A stretch of 64,000 nucleotides of DNA from Sphingomonas gei (lineage in GTDB: Bacteria; Pseudomonadota; Alphaproteobacteria; Sphingomonadales; Sphingomonadaceae), in the NCBI RefSeq assembly GCF_004792685.1, contig NZ_SRXT01000001.1:620001-684000 (forward strand), in the 5' to 3' direction. Shown here piece by piece: positions 26,160 through 35,113 of the stretch. Position 1 is the first letter of the stretch. Each line of letters opens with the position of its first letter. A program made the position numbers and the translations under genes. The notes below the pieces were generated by a model, which had not been told where the DNA came from, searched no databases, and saw only the letters and a list, made by a program, of their open reading frames with translations.

Positions 26160-27166
26160 GCTTCCGCATCCGCGCCGCGCGCGACGAGGATCTCCAGCCG
26201 CTCTACGAGATGGCCAAGCTCACCGGCGGCGGCTTCACCAATTTGCCTCCCGAGCGCGACGCGCTGCGCGCCAAGCTGGCACGCAGCCACGCCGCCTTCG
26301 CCCGCGTCGAGGACGGACTGTTCGACGATCTGTTCGTCCTGGTCCTCGAAAATGTCGAAACCGGCGAGGTGCGCGGCACCTGCCAGATCTTCACCCATGT
26401 CGGCCAGCATTGGCCCTTCTACAGCTATCGCATGGGCACGGTGACCAAGCACAGCCAGGAGCTCAATCGCACTTTTCGCGCTGAAATCCTGAGCTTGGTC
26501 AATGATCTTGAGGGTTCGAGCGAAGTCGGTGGGCTGTTCCTACATCCCGGAGAGCGCGCGGGCGGGCTCGGCATGCTGCTCGCGCGCAGCCGCTATCTGT
26601 TCATTGCGCGCCACCGCGCACGCTTCGCCGAGCGCATCCTCGCCGAGCTGCGGGGGGTGATCGACGAAGCGGGTGGATCGCCCTTCTGGGACGGCGTCGC
26701 CGGACGCTTCTTCGGAATGAGCTTCCAGCAGGCCGACGAATTCAATGCCAGCCATGGCAACCAGTTCATCGCCGATCTGATGCCCAAGCACCCGATCTAC
26801 ACTGCGATGCTCCAGGAGAGCGCGCGCTCGGTGATCGGCCTGCCCCACCCCTCGGGCCGCGCGGCGATGCGGATGCTCGAGAGCGAGGGGTTCGCGTTCG
26901 AGAATTACGTCGACATCTTCGATGGCGGCCCGACGATGACGGCGCGGACCGACAATGTCCGCACGATCCGCGAGGCGAAAGCCGCGACGGTGACCGAGAT
27001 TGCCGATGTCGGGGCCCAGGCGATGCTTGCCGCGGGACGGCTGGCCGATTTCCGGGTGGCTTATGGCCGAGTCGAAGCGCATGGCGACGGTCTGGCGATC
27101 GATGCCGCGTGCGCTAAGGCGCTCGGCATCGCCGCCGGCGACGAGGTGCTGCATGTCGCGCGCTGA
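26156..27166 (+). CDS. astA: Arginine N-succinyltransferase
   Basis: A 336-residue GNAT-related enzyme, first step of the arginine succinyltransferase pathway (arginine + succinyl-CoA). The N-terminal FRIRAARDEDLQPLYEMAK, the GGFTNLPPERD motif and the HPIYTAMLQESARSVIG segment are typical of AstA. The start is the ATG at 26156, overlapping the stop of the M20 gene; the open frame upstream lies inside that gene. It overlaps astB by 14 nt. Confidence 0.93.
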   Translation: MSFRIRAARDEDLQPLYEMAKLTGGGFTNLPPERDALRAKLARSHAAFARVEDGLFDDLFVLVLENVETGEVRGTCQIFTHVGQHWPFYSYRMGTVTKHSQELNRTFRAEILSLVNDLEGSSEVGGLFLHPGERAGGLGMLLARSRYLFIARHRARFAERILAELRGVIDEAGGSPFWDGVAGRFFGMSFQQADEFNASHGNQFIADLMPKHPIYTAMLQESARSVIGLPHPSGRAAMRMLESEGFAFENYVDIFDGGPTMTARTDNVRTIREAKAATVTEIADVGAQAMLAAGRLADFRVAYGRVEAHGDGLAIDAACAKALGIAAGDEVLHVAR

Positions 27167-28424
27167 GCAGCGGCTGACCGAGATCAATTTCGACGGCATC
27201 GTCGGCCCGAGCCACAATTATGCCGGGCTGAGCCCCGGCAACCTCGCCGCGACGCGCAATTGCGGGCGCACTGCGAACCCGCGCGCCGCCGCGCTTCAGG
27301 GCGTCGACAAGATGCGCGCCAATCTGCGGCTGGGCCTGACACAGGGTATCCTCCTGCCCCATGCCCGGCCCGACCATCGCTGGCTCGCCAACCTTGCCAC
27401 CGATTACGCCGAGGCCTCGCGCCACCTGCAGGCGCAGGCGCTGTCGGCCTCGGCGATGTGGGCCGCCAATGCCGCGACCGTGTCGCCGGCGCCCGATACC
27501 GCCGACGGACGCTGTCACCTTAGCGTCGCCAACCTCGCCACGCTCGCACATCGCAGCCACGAATGGCCCGGGACCCTCGCGCAGCTCCGCCTCGCTTTCG
27601 CCCACCCGGCGTTCGCGGTCCATGAACCCGTCCCCCCGCCCTTCGGCGACGAAGGCGCGGCCAATCACATGCGGCTGGCGGTGGCGCACGACGCGCCGGG
27701 TGTCGAGATCTTCGTCTACGGCACGCCCGGCGGGCCCTTCCCCGCCCGCCAGCACCCCGAGGCCAGCGCCGCGATCGCGCGACGCCATGGCCTCGATCCG
27801 GCGCGCACCCTGTTCGTCCGCCAGTCCGACGAAGCGATCGCCGCGGGCGCCTTCCACAACGACGTCGTCGCGGTCGCCAACGGCCGGGTGCTGTTCGCGC
27901 ACGAACATGCCTTTGCCGACAAGGAACGCTTCTACGACAACCTTCGCGCCGCTTTCCCCGAGGTCGAGATCGTCGAAGTGCCCGCCGCCCAGGTGAGCCT
28001 AGAAGACGCCATCGCCTCGTATCTGTTCAACGCCCAGCTGGTGAGCTTGCCCACCGGCGAGACCGCATTGATCGTGCCCGAAGAGGCGCGCGAGACGCCG
28101 AGCGTATGGCAATGGCTCGACGCGCATGTCGCCGGCAACGGGCCGATCCGCCGTGTCGAAACCGTAGATGTACGCCAATCGATGGCGAATGGTGGCGGAC
28201 CGGCCTGCCTGCGGCTGCGGGTGGTGGCCGATCCGGCGACGGTGGATCCACGCTTCCTCGTCGACGATGTCCGCCTTGACGTCATCGCACAGGTAATCGA
28301 GGCGCATTGGCCCAAGGCGATCGTCGCGGAACGGATCGGCGATCCTGCACTGGTCGCGCAGATCGCAGCGGCGCACCGCGCGCTGCTGGAGGCGCTCGGA
28401 ACTGTCGAATTAATTGACAGGTAA
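27153..28424 (+). CDS. astB: N-succinylarginine dihydrolase
   Basis: A 423-residue amidinotransferase-fold enzyme that converts succinylarginine to succinylornithine, CO2 and ammonia. Family parts present are EINFDGIVGPSHNYAGLSPGN, the TANPRAAALQG segment and the catalytic His/Cys region near the C-terminus (NGGGPACLRLRVV). The ATG at 27153 lies inside the 3' end of astA in another frame, indicating coupled translation. astC, astD and astE are not in the window. Confidence 0.93.
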   Translation: MSRAEQRLTEINFDGIVGPSHNYAGLSPGNLAATRNCGRTANPRAAALQGVDKMRANLRLGLTQGILLPHARPDHRWLANLATDYAEASRHLQAQALSASAMWAANAATVSPAPDTADGRCHLSVANLATLAHRSHEWPGTLAQLRLAFAHPAFAVHEPVPPPFGDEGAANHMRLAVAHDAPGVEIFVYGTPGGPFPARQHPEASAAIARRHGLDPARTLFVRQSDEAIAAGAFHNDVVAVANGRVLFAHEHAFADKERFYDNLRAAFPEVEIVEVPAAQVSLEDAIASYLFNAQLVSLPTGETALIVPEEARETPSVWQWLDAHVAGNGPIRRVETVDVRQSMANGGGPACLRLRVVADPATVDPRFLVDDVRLDVIAQVIEAHWPKAIVAERIGDPALVAQIAAAHRALLEALGTVELIDR

Positions 28425-28489
28425 CCATCTTCGCCGATGCGAGAATGGCGGATTTCCGGGCTTGGCCCGACGTTTGCTTTATTCTCGGC

Positions 28490-28702
28490 ATGTTCAGCCG
28501 AGCCCGTCGCCTCTTCACGATCAAGACCAAATTCGAAGCCTATCTGGTCATTTACGGCCTGGGCACCGGGGCCGTGGAGCGCGGGATGCACTATCTCGAC
28601 CGCTATCCCGGCCTGGGAGGCAAGATGCTGTTCCTGCTGTGCCCGATCGCAGTGTTCATGGCGGGCGCCAAGATCCTCGACACGTTCGACGTTCCGCAAT
28701 GA
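28490..28702 (+). CDS. Small conserved hypothetical protein with one membrane segment
   Basis: A 70-residue protein from the ATG at 28490 (MFSRARRLFTIKTKFEAYLV). It has a basic N-terminus and a hydrophobic C-terminal stretch (MLFLLCPIAVFMAGAKIL), probably one membrane helix. I do not recognise a characterised family. It lies between astB and the pectate lyase on the same strand. The frame is open upstream to 28445, but those residues look non-coding. Confidence 0.6.
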   Translation: MFSRARRLFTIKTKFEAYLVIYGLGTGAVERGMHYLDRYPGLGGKMLFLLCPIAVFMAGAKILDTFDVPQ

Positions 28703-28791
28703 GACGCATGCCGCCGCAGCGATAATGCTACCGGTGTCATGTCGGTTTTGCTACATTCCGTCCAACGACAGAAAATCGAGGAGTCGGATGG

Positions 28792-30381
28792 ATGCGGTCT
28801 TTGCTGTCGAAAGCCTGGGCCTGGGCGTGTGCAGGGATTGCCGCAGCCAGCCTGACCGTTCCTGCGGCGGCCGCGCCGGACAAGGCCCGGGTCGAGGCAG
28901 TGATGAAGCGCGCCACGCGCTTCATGGTCGAGAAGGTCTCCACCAATGGCGGCTATGTCTGGTCGTACCTACCCGATCTGTCGCGCCGCTGGGGCGAGAT
29001 GGAGGCGTTCCCGACGATGATCTGGGTCCAGCCCCCCGGCACCGCGACGATGGGGCATCTCTATCTCGACGCGTATCACGCCAGCGGGGATGCCTATTAT
29101 TACGAGGCGGCGGCAAAGGCGGCCGACGCGCTGATCGCGATCCAGCAGGACAATGGCGGCTGGCATTATTTCGGTGATTTCGGCGGCGAGGCCTCAAAGA
29201 AGCGCTGGTACGACACGATCGGCAAGAATGCGTGGCGACTGGAGGAATTCCAGCATGATTGGGGCAACGCCACCTTCGACGACGCCGGCACCTCGGAATC
29301 GATGCAGTTCCTGCTACGGCTCTATGTCGAGAAGCACGATCCGAAATATCTGCCGGCGCTCCAGAAGGCGCTCAACTTCGTGCTGGACAGCCAATATCCG
29401 ATCGGCGGCTGGCCGCAGCGCTTCCCGCTCAAGAGCGACTTCAGCCATCACGGCAAGCCCGATTACACCAGCTTCATAACCTTCAACGACGACGTTGCGG
29501 GCGAGAATATCCAGTTCCTGCTCTACGCCTATCAGTCGCTGGGCGGCGATGCGCGGGTGTATGACGCGATCGTCCGGGCGATGAACGTCTATCTGGTCAC
29601 CCAGCAGGCGAAGCCGCAGGCCGGCTGGGGGCTGCAATATACGCTCGACCTCAAGCCCGTCGGCGCGCGCACTTACGAGCCTGACGCGCTGGTCACCCAC
29701 ACCACCGCTGCCAATGTCCGCCAGCTGTTCCGCTTCTACCGGCTGACCGGCGACAAGAAGTTCCTCGCGCGCGTGCCCGAGGCGCTCGACTGGCTCGAAT
29801 CGGTCAAGCTCCCGGCGGACCAGGTGAAGGGCGGCCGCGCCTACCCCACCTTCATCGAGATCGGCACCAATCGGCCACTCTACGTCCACCGCCGCGGCTC
29901 GAACGTGGTCAACGGCGAATATTATGCCCATCATGATCCCGCCAACACGATCACCCATTACAGTTCGACGCGTGCGGTCGACATGACGGGACTGCGGCGC
30001 GAATATGCCGAGCTGAACGCCTCGGACCCGGCGGCTGTGGCGAAAGATTCGCCCCTGCGCACGCCGCAGCCGCTGCCGCGCTATTTCCTCGTCGAGGAGA
30101 CCGCGACGTCGGATCTCAACACCGCCGGGGGCAAGCGTTCGCCCGATGCGCTGGTCAAGTCGCTCAACGCGGCGGGCTGGTGGCCGACCGAGCTCAAGGC
30201 GACGAGCAACCCCTATGCGGGGGACGGCGCAGCGGCACCGGTGCCGGGCGACTACAGCCGCACCAAGGTTGGCGACGCGACTGACACCTCGCCCTACGAG
30301 ACCGACCATCCGGTGGTGGGTATCTCGACCGGCACCTATATCGAGAACATGAAGGTGCTGATCGCCGCGCTACGCCGATAG
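28792..30381 (+). CDS. Pectate lyase, polysaccharide lyase family 10 type
   Basis: A 529-residue exported lyase. The signal peptide is residues 1-25 (ACAGIAAASLTVPAAAA). The rest has the (alpha/alpha) toroid repeats of PL10 pectate lyases: IQQDNGGWHYFGDF, DDAGTSESMQFL, the characteristic SQYPIGGWPQRFPL and FNDDVAGENIQFLLYAY. PL10 enzymes cleave polygalacturonate by beta-elimination with a calcium-assisted Asp/Arg centre; I see acids in suitable places but cannot assign the Arg with confidence. A ribosome site (GAGG) precedes the ATG. It ends 12 nt inside the convergent DUF72 gene. With the beta-helix proteins at the left end it points to growth on pectin-like plant polymers. Confidence 0.88.
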   Translation: MRSLLSKAWAWACAGIAAASLTVPAAAAPDKARVEAVMKRATRFMVEKVSTNGGYVWSYLPDLSRRWGEMEAFPTMIWVQPPGTATMGHLYLDAYHASGDAYYYEAAAKAADALIAIQQDNGGWHYFGDFGGEASKKRWYDTIGKNAWRLEEFQHDWGNATFDDAGTSESMQFLLRLYVEKHDPKYLPALQKALNFVLDSQYPIGGWPQRFPLKSDFSHHGKPDYTSFITFNDDVAGENIQFLLYAYQSLGGDARVYDAIVRAMNVYLVTQQAKPQAGWGLQYTLDLKPVGARTYEPDALVTHTTAANVRQLFRFYRLTGDKKFLARVPEALDWLESVKLPADQVKGGRAYPTFIEIGTNRPLYVHRRGSNVVNGEYYAHHDPANTITHYSSTRAVDMTGLRREYAELNASDPAAVAKDSPLRTPQPLPRYFLVEETATSDLNTAGGKRSPDALVKSLNAAGWWPTELKATSNPYAGDGAAAPVPGDYSRTKVGDATDTSPYETDHPVVGISTGTYIENMKVLIAALRR

Positions 30382-31086
30382 ACGCTCGTCGAGATCCAGC
30401 GCGTTGCCGAGCGCGGCGCCCGAGGCGGTGTTGTCGAAGATCATCCAGACATCGCCTTCGCTCGCCGCAATGCGCGTGGCAATAGCGGCAAGCTGGGCAT
30501 CCGCATAACTCGACCAATAGACCCGCGGCGCGCCGTGGAGCCGGATATAGGTCAGGCCGAGCCAGCCGCCCGGCGCGCTCGCGGCTTCGGGAACCGGCGG
30601 GTCGGCCAGGACTCGCGCGATCCGCCGCGCCGCGAGCAGCGCATCCACCTCGGGGGTAAACCAGCTGGCGTTGCGCGGCTCGATCACGACTTGACCGCCG
30701 AGCAGCCGGTCGAGCGAATCGAAGAAGCGTTCGGCCACCTCGCCCGGAAAGACGAAGCTCGGCGGGAGCTGGACGAGCAGCGGTCCACGCTTGTCGCCCA
30801 GCCCTGTCACTTCGCTCGCAAACGCCACGAGCAGGTGGTCGCAATCGACCAGCCTTGCCTTGTGGGTGATCGTCTTGGGGAGCTTGACGGCGAAGCGGAA
30901 ATCGTCGGGCACCGCCGCTGCCCAGCGCGCGTAGAGCGAGGTCCGGTGCGGATGATGGAAGCTGCTGTTGATTTCGGCGAGGTTCAGCCGCTGCGCATAG
31001 CGTTGGAGGTGGGTCCCCTCGCCCGGCACGCGATCGGCGACTGCGCGCGGGATCGACCAACCGGCGGTGCCGATCCTCACTGCCAT
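30370..31086 (-). CDS. DUF72 family protein
   Basis: A 238-residue TIM-barrel-like DUF72 protein. It has the family opening RIGTAGWSIP, LNLAEINSSFHHPH, the FRFAVKLPKTITH motif, GPLLVQLPPSF and the C-terminal VWMIFDNTASG. No activity is established for the family. The start is the ATG at 31086; the far longer open frame upstream is opposite to another gene and not real. It converges on the pectate lyase gene with a 12-nt overlap of the 3' ends. Confidence 0.9.
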   Translation of the reverse strand: MAVRIGTAGWSIPRAVADRVPGEGTHLQRYAQRLNLAEINSSFHHPHRTSLYARWAAAVPDDFRFAVKLPKTITHKARLVDCDHLLVAFASEVTGLGDKRGPLLVQLPPSFVFPGEVAERFFDSLDRLLGGQVVIEPRNASWFTPEVDALLAARRIARVLADPPVPEAASAPGGWLGLTYIRLHGAPRVYWSSYADAQLAAIATRIAASEGDVWMIFDNTASGAALGNALDLDERLSA

Positions 31087-31111
31087 TGCCGCATTCCACC
31101 GATGGGGAAAT

Positions 31112-31188
31112 TGGCGCGCCCGGAACGATTCGAACGTCCGACCCTCAGATTCGTAGTCTGATGCTCTATCCAGCTGAGCTACGGGCGC
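31112..31188 (-). tRNA. tRNA-Arg (anticodon ACG)
   Basis: Read on the minus strand, a 77-nt cloverleaf with acceptor GCGCCCG/CGGGCGC, anticodon loop CTACGAA (anticodon ACG, converted to ICG by deaminase), T-arm GGACG-TTCGAAT-CGTTC, discriminator G and an encoded CCA. All arms pair. Confidence 0.97.
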
Positions 31189-31272
31189 GCATTGGAGGTC
31201 GGCTGATAGAAGGCACTTTCCCGGAACGCAACCCCGTTGCGCGAGGTTTTCCACAAGCTTAAGCAGCCGGGC

Positions 31273-31776
31273 ATGCGCAGCCCCCTCCTCGCCGCCCTTC
31301 CCGCCCTCGCCTTCGGGCTCGCCGGCTGCACCCCGAGCCCCGACGGCTATCCGTCGCTGCTGCCGCGGCCGATCGAGAAGACCAGCCTCGCCGAGCCCGA
31401 ACGGCCGACTCCCGTCGCCGCGCCCGACGCCGCGCTCGATGCGCGGATCGCCGTGCTCACTGCGACGCTCCAATCGGGCAACCAGCGCTTCGCCAAAGCG
31501 GCGCAGGAGGCCGAGGCCAAGGTCGCCGTCGCGCGCGGCGTGCCCGAGGGTTCGGATGCCTGGCTGAACGCGCAGACCGCGCTGAGCACGCTCGAATCGC
31601 TGCGCACGCCCACTCTGGCTGCGCTCAACGAACTCGAAGGCATTGCTGGCGAACGCGGCCAGGCAGGCAAGCCGGCATATCCGGCGCTCGACTCCGCCGT
31701 CGCCGCCGCCGACGCGATGGCGACGGCGCAGGGCGATCGGATCGGCGCGCTCGAGGCGGCACTCGCCGGCGCCTAA
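31273..31776 (+). CDS. Hypothetical lipoprotein, coiled-coil-rich
   Basis: A 167-residue predicted lipoprotein; the ATG at 31273 starts LLAALPALAFGLAGC with a lipobox LAGC. The mature part is Ala/Glu-rich and mostly helical (TLQSGNQRFAKAAQEAEAKV), so a coiled coil is likely. I do not recognise the family. Its TAA stop overlaps the stop of the convergent MFS/spermidine-synthase gene (CTAA). Confidence 0.75.
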   Translation: MRSPLLAALPALAFGLAGCTPSPDGYPSLLPRPIEKTSLAEPERPTPVAAPDAALDARIAVLTATLQSGNQRFAKAAQEAEAKVAVARGVPEGSDAWLNAQTALSTLESLRTPTLAALNELEGIAGERGQAGKPAYPALDSAVAAADAMATAQGDRIGALEAALAGA

Positions 31777-34007
31777 TCGTCCGCCAGCGACGGATTGAGC
31801 GCGCGCATAACCGGCACGACCGAGGCATAGTCGTCGGTCCACGGCGTGAAACTGCGCTGGGGCGTCAGCGGTTGCCACTGCCCGCCGGTCAGACGGGCGA
31901 GCGTCGCCGGATCGCGCGACAGGGCGATCCAGTCCGAAATCGCGGCTTCGTCGCGCTTCTCGGGCGCGCTCGGCGTATAGACCAGGCGCGCGGCGTGCCA
32001 GCCTCCTCGTGCCGCCGCCGCCGCGACGACCGGGGACAGCGCCAGGAAGCGGTTCGAGATGTGCACGAGCAGCAGCCCGTCGGGGGCGAGCACCCGCGCA
32101 TAGGTGGTGAATGCCTCGGTGGTCATCAGATGCATCGGCACCGCGTCCGACGAAAACGCATCGAGCGCGAGCAGGTCGAGGCTCGCCGGCAGGGTCTGGG
32201 CGAGCCGCAGCCGCGCATCGCCGACGATAATCTCCGCCTGCGGCGCGCATTGCCGCAGGAAGCTGAACTTGCCCGAATCGCGTGACAAGTCGACCATCGC
32301 CGGATCGATCTCGTAGAAACGCCAATGCTGCCCCGGCCGGGCATAGCAAGCGAGCGTTCCCGTTCCCAGCCCCACCACGCCGATCCGCGCGGCAGGGCCG
32401 TAGAGCTGCGGCGCGGCCAGCATCGCCTGGCCGACGCCCGACCCTGGGACGTAATAGGTCGTCGGCAGCCGCGAGCGTGCGCCCTTGAGCTGGATGCCGT
32501 GCAGCGTGGTGCCGTGCGCGAGCCGGCGCTCGCGGGGCATGTCCGTCACGGTGTACACCCCGAAATAGCTGCGCGTGCGGTCGCCGCTCAGCGACGTCTC
32601 GATCGCGCGATAGCCGCCGAACAGGAACAGCCCGCCGGCCAGCGCGACCAGATAGGGGATTCGCCTTCCCACCGAGAACAGGCCGATGGCCGCGATCCCG
32701 ACGAATGCGACCTGCTCGTGCATCGGCCCCAACAGCCCGCCAGGATTGAACAGCCCGAGATATAGCGGGACGGCGATGGCCAGCGTCGCCGCGAGCGTCT
32801 TGATCCGCAGCAGCTGCGCGCTCCCGCGCCACAGCCGCGCGATCGGATCGAACAGGAACGCCTGCGGCATCAGCATACCGGCCGCGAGGATCAGCAGCGG
32901 ATATTCGTAGGTCCAGTCGAACACGATCGGCGCGATCAGCCCCGAAAACACGCCGCCCAGCGCACCCCCTACCGACATGGCGAGATAGAATCCGGTGAGA
33001 CGATCGGGCGCCGGACGCAGCCGATACATGCACGAATGCAGTGCCACGGCGACGAGAAAGAGCAGCAGCAAGCCGATCAGCGCATTCACATAAGCGAGCT
33101 GCTGATCCCCCGCGATCAGCACCGAGCCGAACATCAGCAGCAGCACCGGCGCGATCCGCGTCAGTGCCGCCGGCAGCGCCTCGCCTTCGCGGAAGGCGAA
33201 GGAGAAACTCAGCAGATAGAGACCGAGCGGCAGCACCCACAGCATCGGCATCGCGACGATGTCGGTGGTGAGGAACGTGGTGGTCGCGAGCATCAGTCCC
33301 GAGGGCACGAAGGCGAGCAATACCCAGTGCAGCACCCGGCCGGCGCCGGGCGCCGGGCTGTGGTGCGCGACGTGCGGCTCGCCGCCGACCCGGCGCGGGA
33401 GCAGGGTGGCGCAGCCGGCGACGAGCAGGAAGACCAGCGCATAGCCGATCGTCCACAACAAGCTCTGACCCCTCAGCGCGAGGCCGGGCTCGACCAGCAA
33501 GGGATAAGCGATCAGCCCGCCGAAGCTGCCCACGTTCGATGCGGCGTAGAGCGCATAGGGATCGCGCCCGCCGCTCGCGACGCTGTACCAGCGCTGGAGC
33601 AACGGCGCCTGCGCCGAAATCGCAAAGAACAGGGGGCCGATCGAGGCACCGAACAGCCAGGGCACCCAGAATGCGGGCTCGGCATCGGCGGGCAATTCCA
33701 TGGCAGTGAGCCCGATCGGCAGCCACATGGCGGCCACCGCGAGCACCGCGAGATGGATCCCGGCTTGCATCCGGACGGGCACGCGCCCGAGCCAATGCGC
33801 ATAGGCATAGCCGCCGAGCAGCAGCGCCTGATAGACCAGCATCGCGCTGTTCCACACCGCCGGCGCGCCGCCGAGCCGCGGCAAGGCCATCCGCGCGACC
33901 ATCGGCTGGACGAGGAAGAGCAGAAACGATCCGGTGAGGATCGCGACGACGAACAGCGCGTGGTACCGCGTTCGCGGCACGACCTGCTGCGCAACTTCGT
34001 CGTTCAT
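31773..34007 (-). CDS. Fused MFS-like membrane domain and spermidine-synthase-like domain protein
   Basis: A 744-residue protein. Roughly residues 1-440 hold about a dozen membrane helices (starting LFVVAILTGSFLLFLVQPM) of the kind fused to aminopropyltransferase-like domains. The C-terminal part is a Rossmann methyltransferase/spermidine-synthase domain with GVVGLGTGTLACYA and LLALDAFSSDAVPMHLMT, where the Asp of ALDAFSSD sits in the polyamine-synthase active-site loop. Such fusions are common in proteobacteria and their substrate is unknown. It is a single gene on its strand. Confidence 0.88.
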   Translation of the reverse strand: MNDEVAQQVVPRTRYHALFVVAILTGSFLLFLVQPMVARMALPRLGGAPAVWNSAMLVYQALLLGGYAYAHWLGRVPVRMQAGIHLAVLAVAAMWLPIGLTAMELPADAEPAFWVPWLFGASIGPLFFAISAQAPLLQRWYSVASGGRDPYALYAASNVGSFGGLIAYPLLVEPGLALRGQSLLWTIGYALVFLLVAGCATLLPRRVGGEPHVAHHSPAPGAGRVLHWVLLAFVPSGLMLATTTFLTTDIVAMPMLWVLPLGLYLLSFSFAFREGEALPAALTRIAPVLLLMFGSVLIAGDQQLAYVNALIGLLLLFLVAVALHSCMYRLRPAPDRLTGFYLAMSVGGALGGVFSGLIAPIVFDWTYEYPLLILAAGMLMPQAFLFDPIARLWRGSAQLLRIKTLAATLAIAVPLYLGLFNPGGLLGPMHEQVAFVGIAAIGLFSVGRRIPYLVALAGGLFLFGGYRAIETSLSGDRTRSYFGVYTVTDMPRERRLAHGTTLHGIQLKGARSRLPTTYYVPGSGVGQAMLAAPQLYGPAARIGVVGLGTGTLACYARPGQHWRFYEIDPAMVDLSRDSGKFSFLRQCAPQAEIIVGDARLRLAQTLPASLDLLALDAFSSDAVPMHLMTTEAFTTYARVLAPDGLLLVHISNRFLALSPVVAAAAARGGWHAARLVYTPSAPEKRDEAAISDWIALSRDPATLARLTGGQWQPLTPQRSFTPWTDDYASVVPVMRALNPSLADD

Positions 34008-34046
34008 GCAAAGCTTCTCCCAAGGGCGGCTTGGCCCTTGCCCGGT

Positions 34047-34586
34047 TTAGGCAGGCTTAACCACCGGGCGTGCGATGCGATAGGTCACATGCGGCCGCAG
34101 CCGCTCGACTGCCCTGGGATGATCGAAATCGTCCTCGGGTGCGCGCACCATGCCGAGCCGTTCCATCAGGCCCGAGCTGCGGACATTGTCGACGCTGGTG
34201 ATCGCGGCGATCCCCGCGACGTCGAGATTGGCCCAGCCCCAGTCTAGGCTCGCCTGCGCCGCCTCGCGGGCATAGCCCTGCCCCCAATATTCGTGCGCAA
34301 GCCGCCAGCCGATCTCGATCTCGCCCTCGATCGGCGTATCCTCGGCGCCCGGCTTGAGCCCGCAAAAGCCGAGAAACGCGCCGTCGGCGCGCCGCTCGAT
34401 CGCCCAGAAGGTGTATCCGTTGGCGTCGAGCAGCCGCTGGACGCGGTCGATCAGCGCGTCGGTCTCGTCGCGCCACAGCAGGGGCCCGAGCGTCGCCATC
34501 ACGCGCTCGTCCTGCCCCATCGCGTGGAACGGCGTACGGTCGGAGTCGCGCCAGCCGCGCAGGATCAGGCGTTCGGTCTCGATCAT
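34047..34586 (-). CDS. GNAT family N-acetyltransferase (RimJ/RimL-like)
   Basis: A 179-residue acetyltransferase. It has the RimJ/RimL opening MIETERLILRGWRDSD, the acetyl-CoA loop region (EYWGQGYAREAAQASLDWG) and ITSVDNVRSSGLMERLGM. The substrate is unknown. It overlaps the next upstream GNAT by 4 nt, and both start MIETERL, so they are tandem duplicates. Confidence 0.9.
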   Translation of the reverse strand: MIETERLILRGWRDSDRTPFHAMGQDERVMATLGPLLWRDETDALIDRVQRLLDANGYTFWAIERRADGAFLGFCGLKPGAEDTPIEGEIEIGWRLAHEYWGQGYAREAAQASLDWGWANLDVAGIAAITSVDNVRSSGLMERLGMVRAPEDDFDHPRAVERLRPHVTYRIARPVVKPA

Positions 34587-35113
34587 GCCGGGCGGTCGAT
34601 CGCGAAGGTGACGGTGGGGCGGAGTTCGTGGCCTTCGGGGAAGGTCGCGCTCAGATAGTCGCCATCTACCAGCCGCGCCATGCCGAGCCGTGCCATGAGT
34701 GCCTGGCTCTTCAGATTTACTGCCGATGTGATCGCATAGATCCGATCCTCGGCGATCTGCCCCCAAGCCTGCGCGAACACCGCTTCCATCGCCTCGCGGG
34801 CATAGCCGTGCCGCCACCAGGGCAAGTCGATGATCCAACCCGCCTCGATCTTGCCGTCGATCGGGGCGTGCGGCTCACCCCGCTTGAGCCCGCAAAAACC
34901 GACAACGGTGCCGTCGTCGCGCCGCTCCGCCACGAGGAACCCGAGCCGTTCGTGGCGCATCCGATCGTGCTTTGCGATTACGGCGTCGGCCGCCGTTTCG
35001 TCCATGCCGGGAAAGAGCTGCGCCATCACCTCCTGGTTGGTGAGCATGGCAACGAGCGCGTCGCGGTCGCCCGTCACGGGCTCCCTCAGGACCAGCCTCT
35101 CGGTCTCGATCAC
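34583..35113 (-). CDS. GNAT family N-acetyltransferase, tandem paralogue
   Basis: A 176-residue acetyltransferase paralogous to the downstream gene: MIETERLVLREPVTGD, PWWRHGYAREAMEAVFAQAWG as the CoA-binding part, and ITSAVNLKSQALMARLGM. It overlaps the hemB stop by 4 nt and its own stop overlaps the next GNAT, making hemB-GNAT-GNAT a tightly coupled operon. Confidence 0.9.
   Translation of the reverse strand: MIETERLVLREPVTGDRDALVAMLTNQEVMAQLFPGMDETAADAVIAKHDRMRHERLGFLVAERRDDGTVVGFCGLKRGEPHAPIDGKIEAGWIIDLPWWRHGYAREAMEAVFAQAWGQIAEDRIYAITSAVNLKSQALMARLGMARLVDGDYLSATFPEGHELRPTVTFAIDRPA

Noticed and set aside
31773..34023. Open minus-strand frame running from the DUF72 gene across the whole MFS/spermidine-synthase gene (about 1200 codons in total)
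   Set aside because: Only its last 238 codons make the DUF72 protein; the rest is out of frame with the membrane protein whose helices and synthase motifs are obvious.
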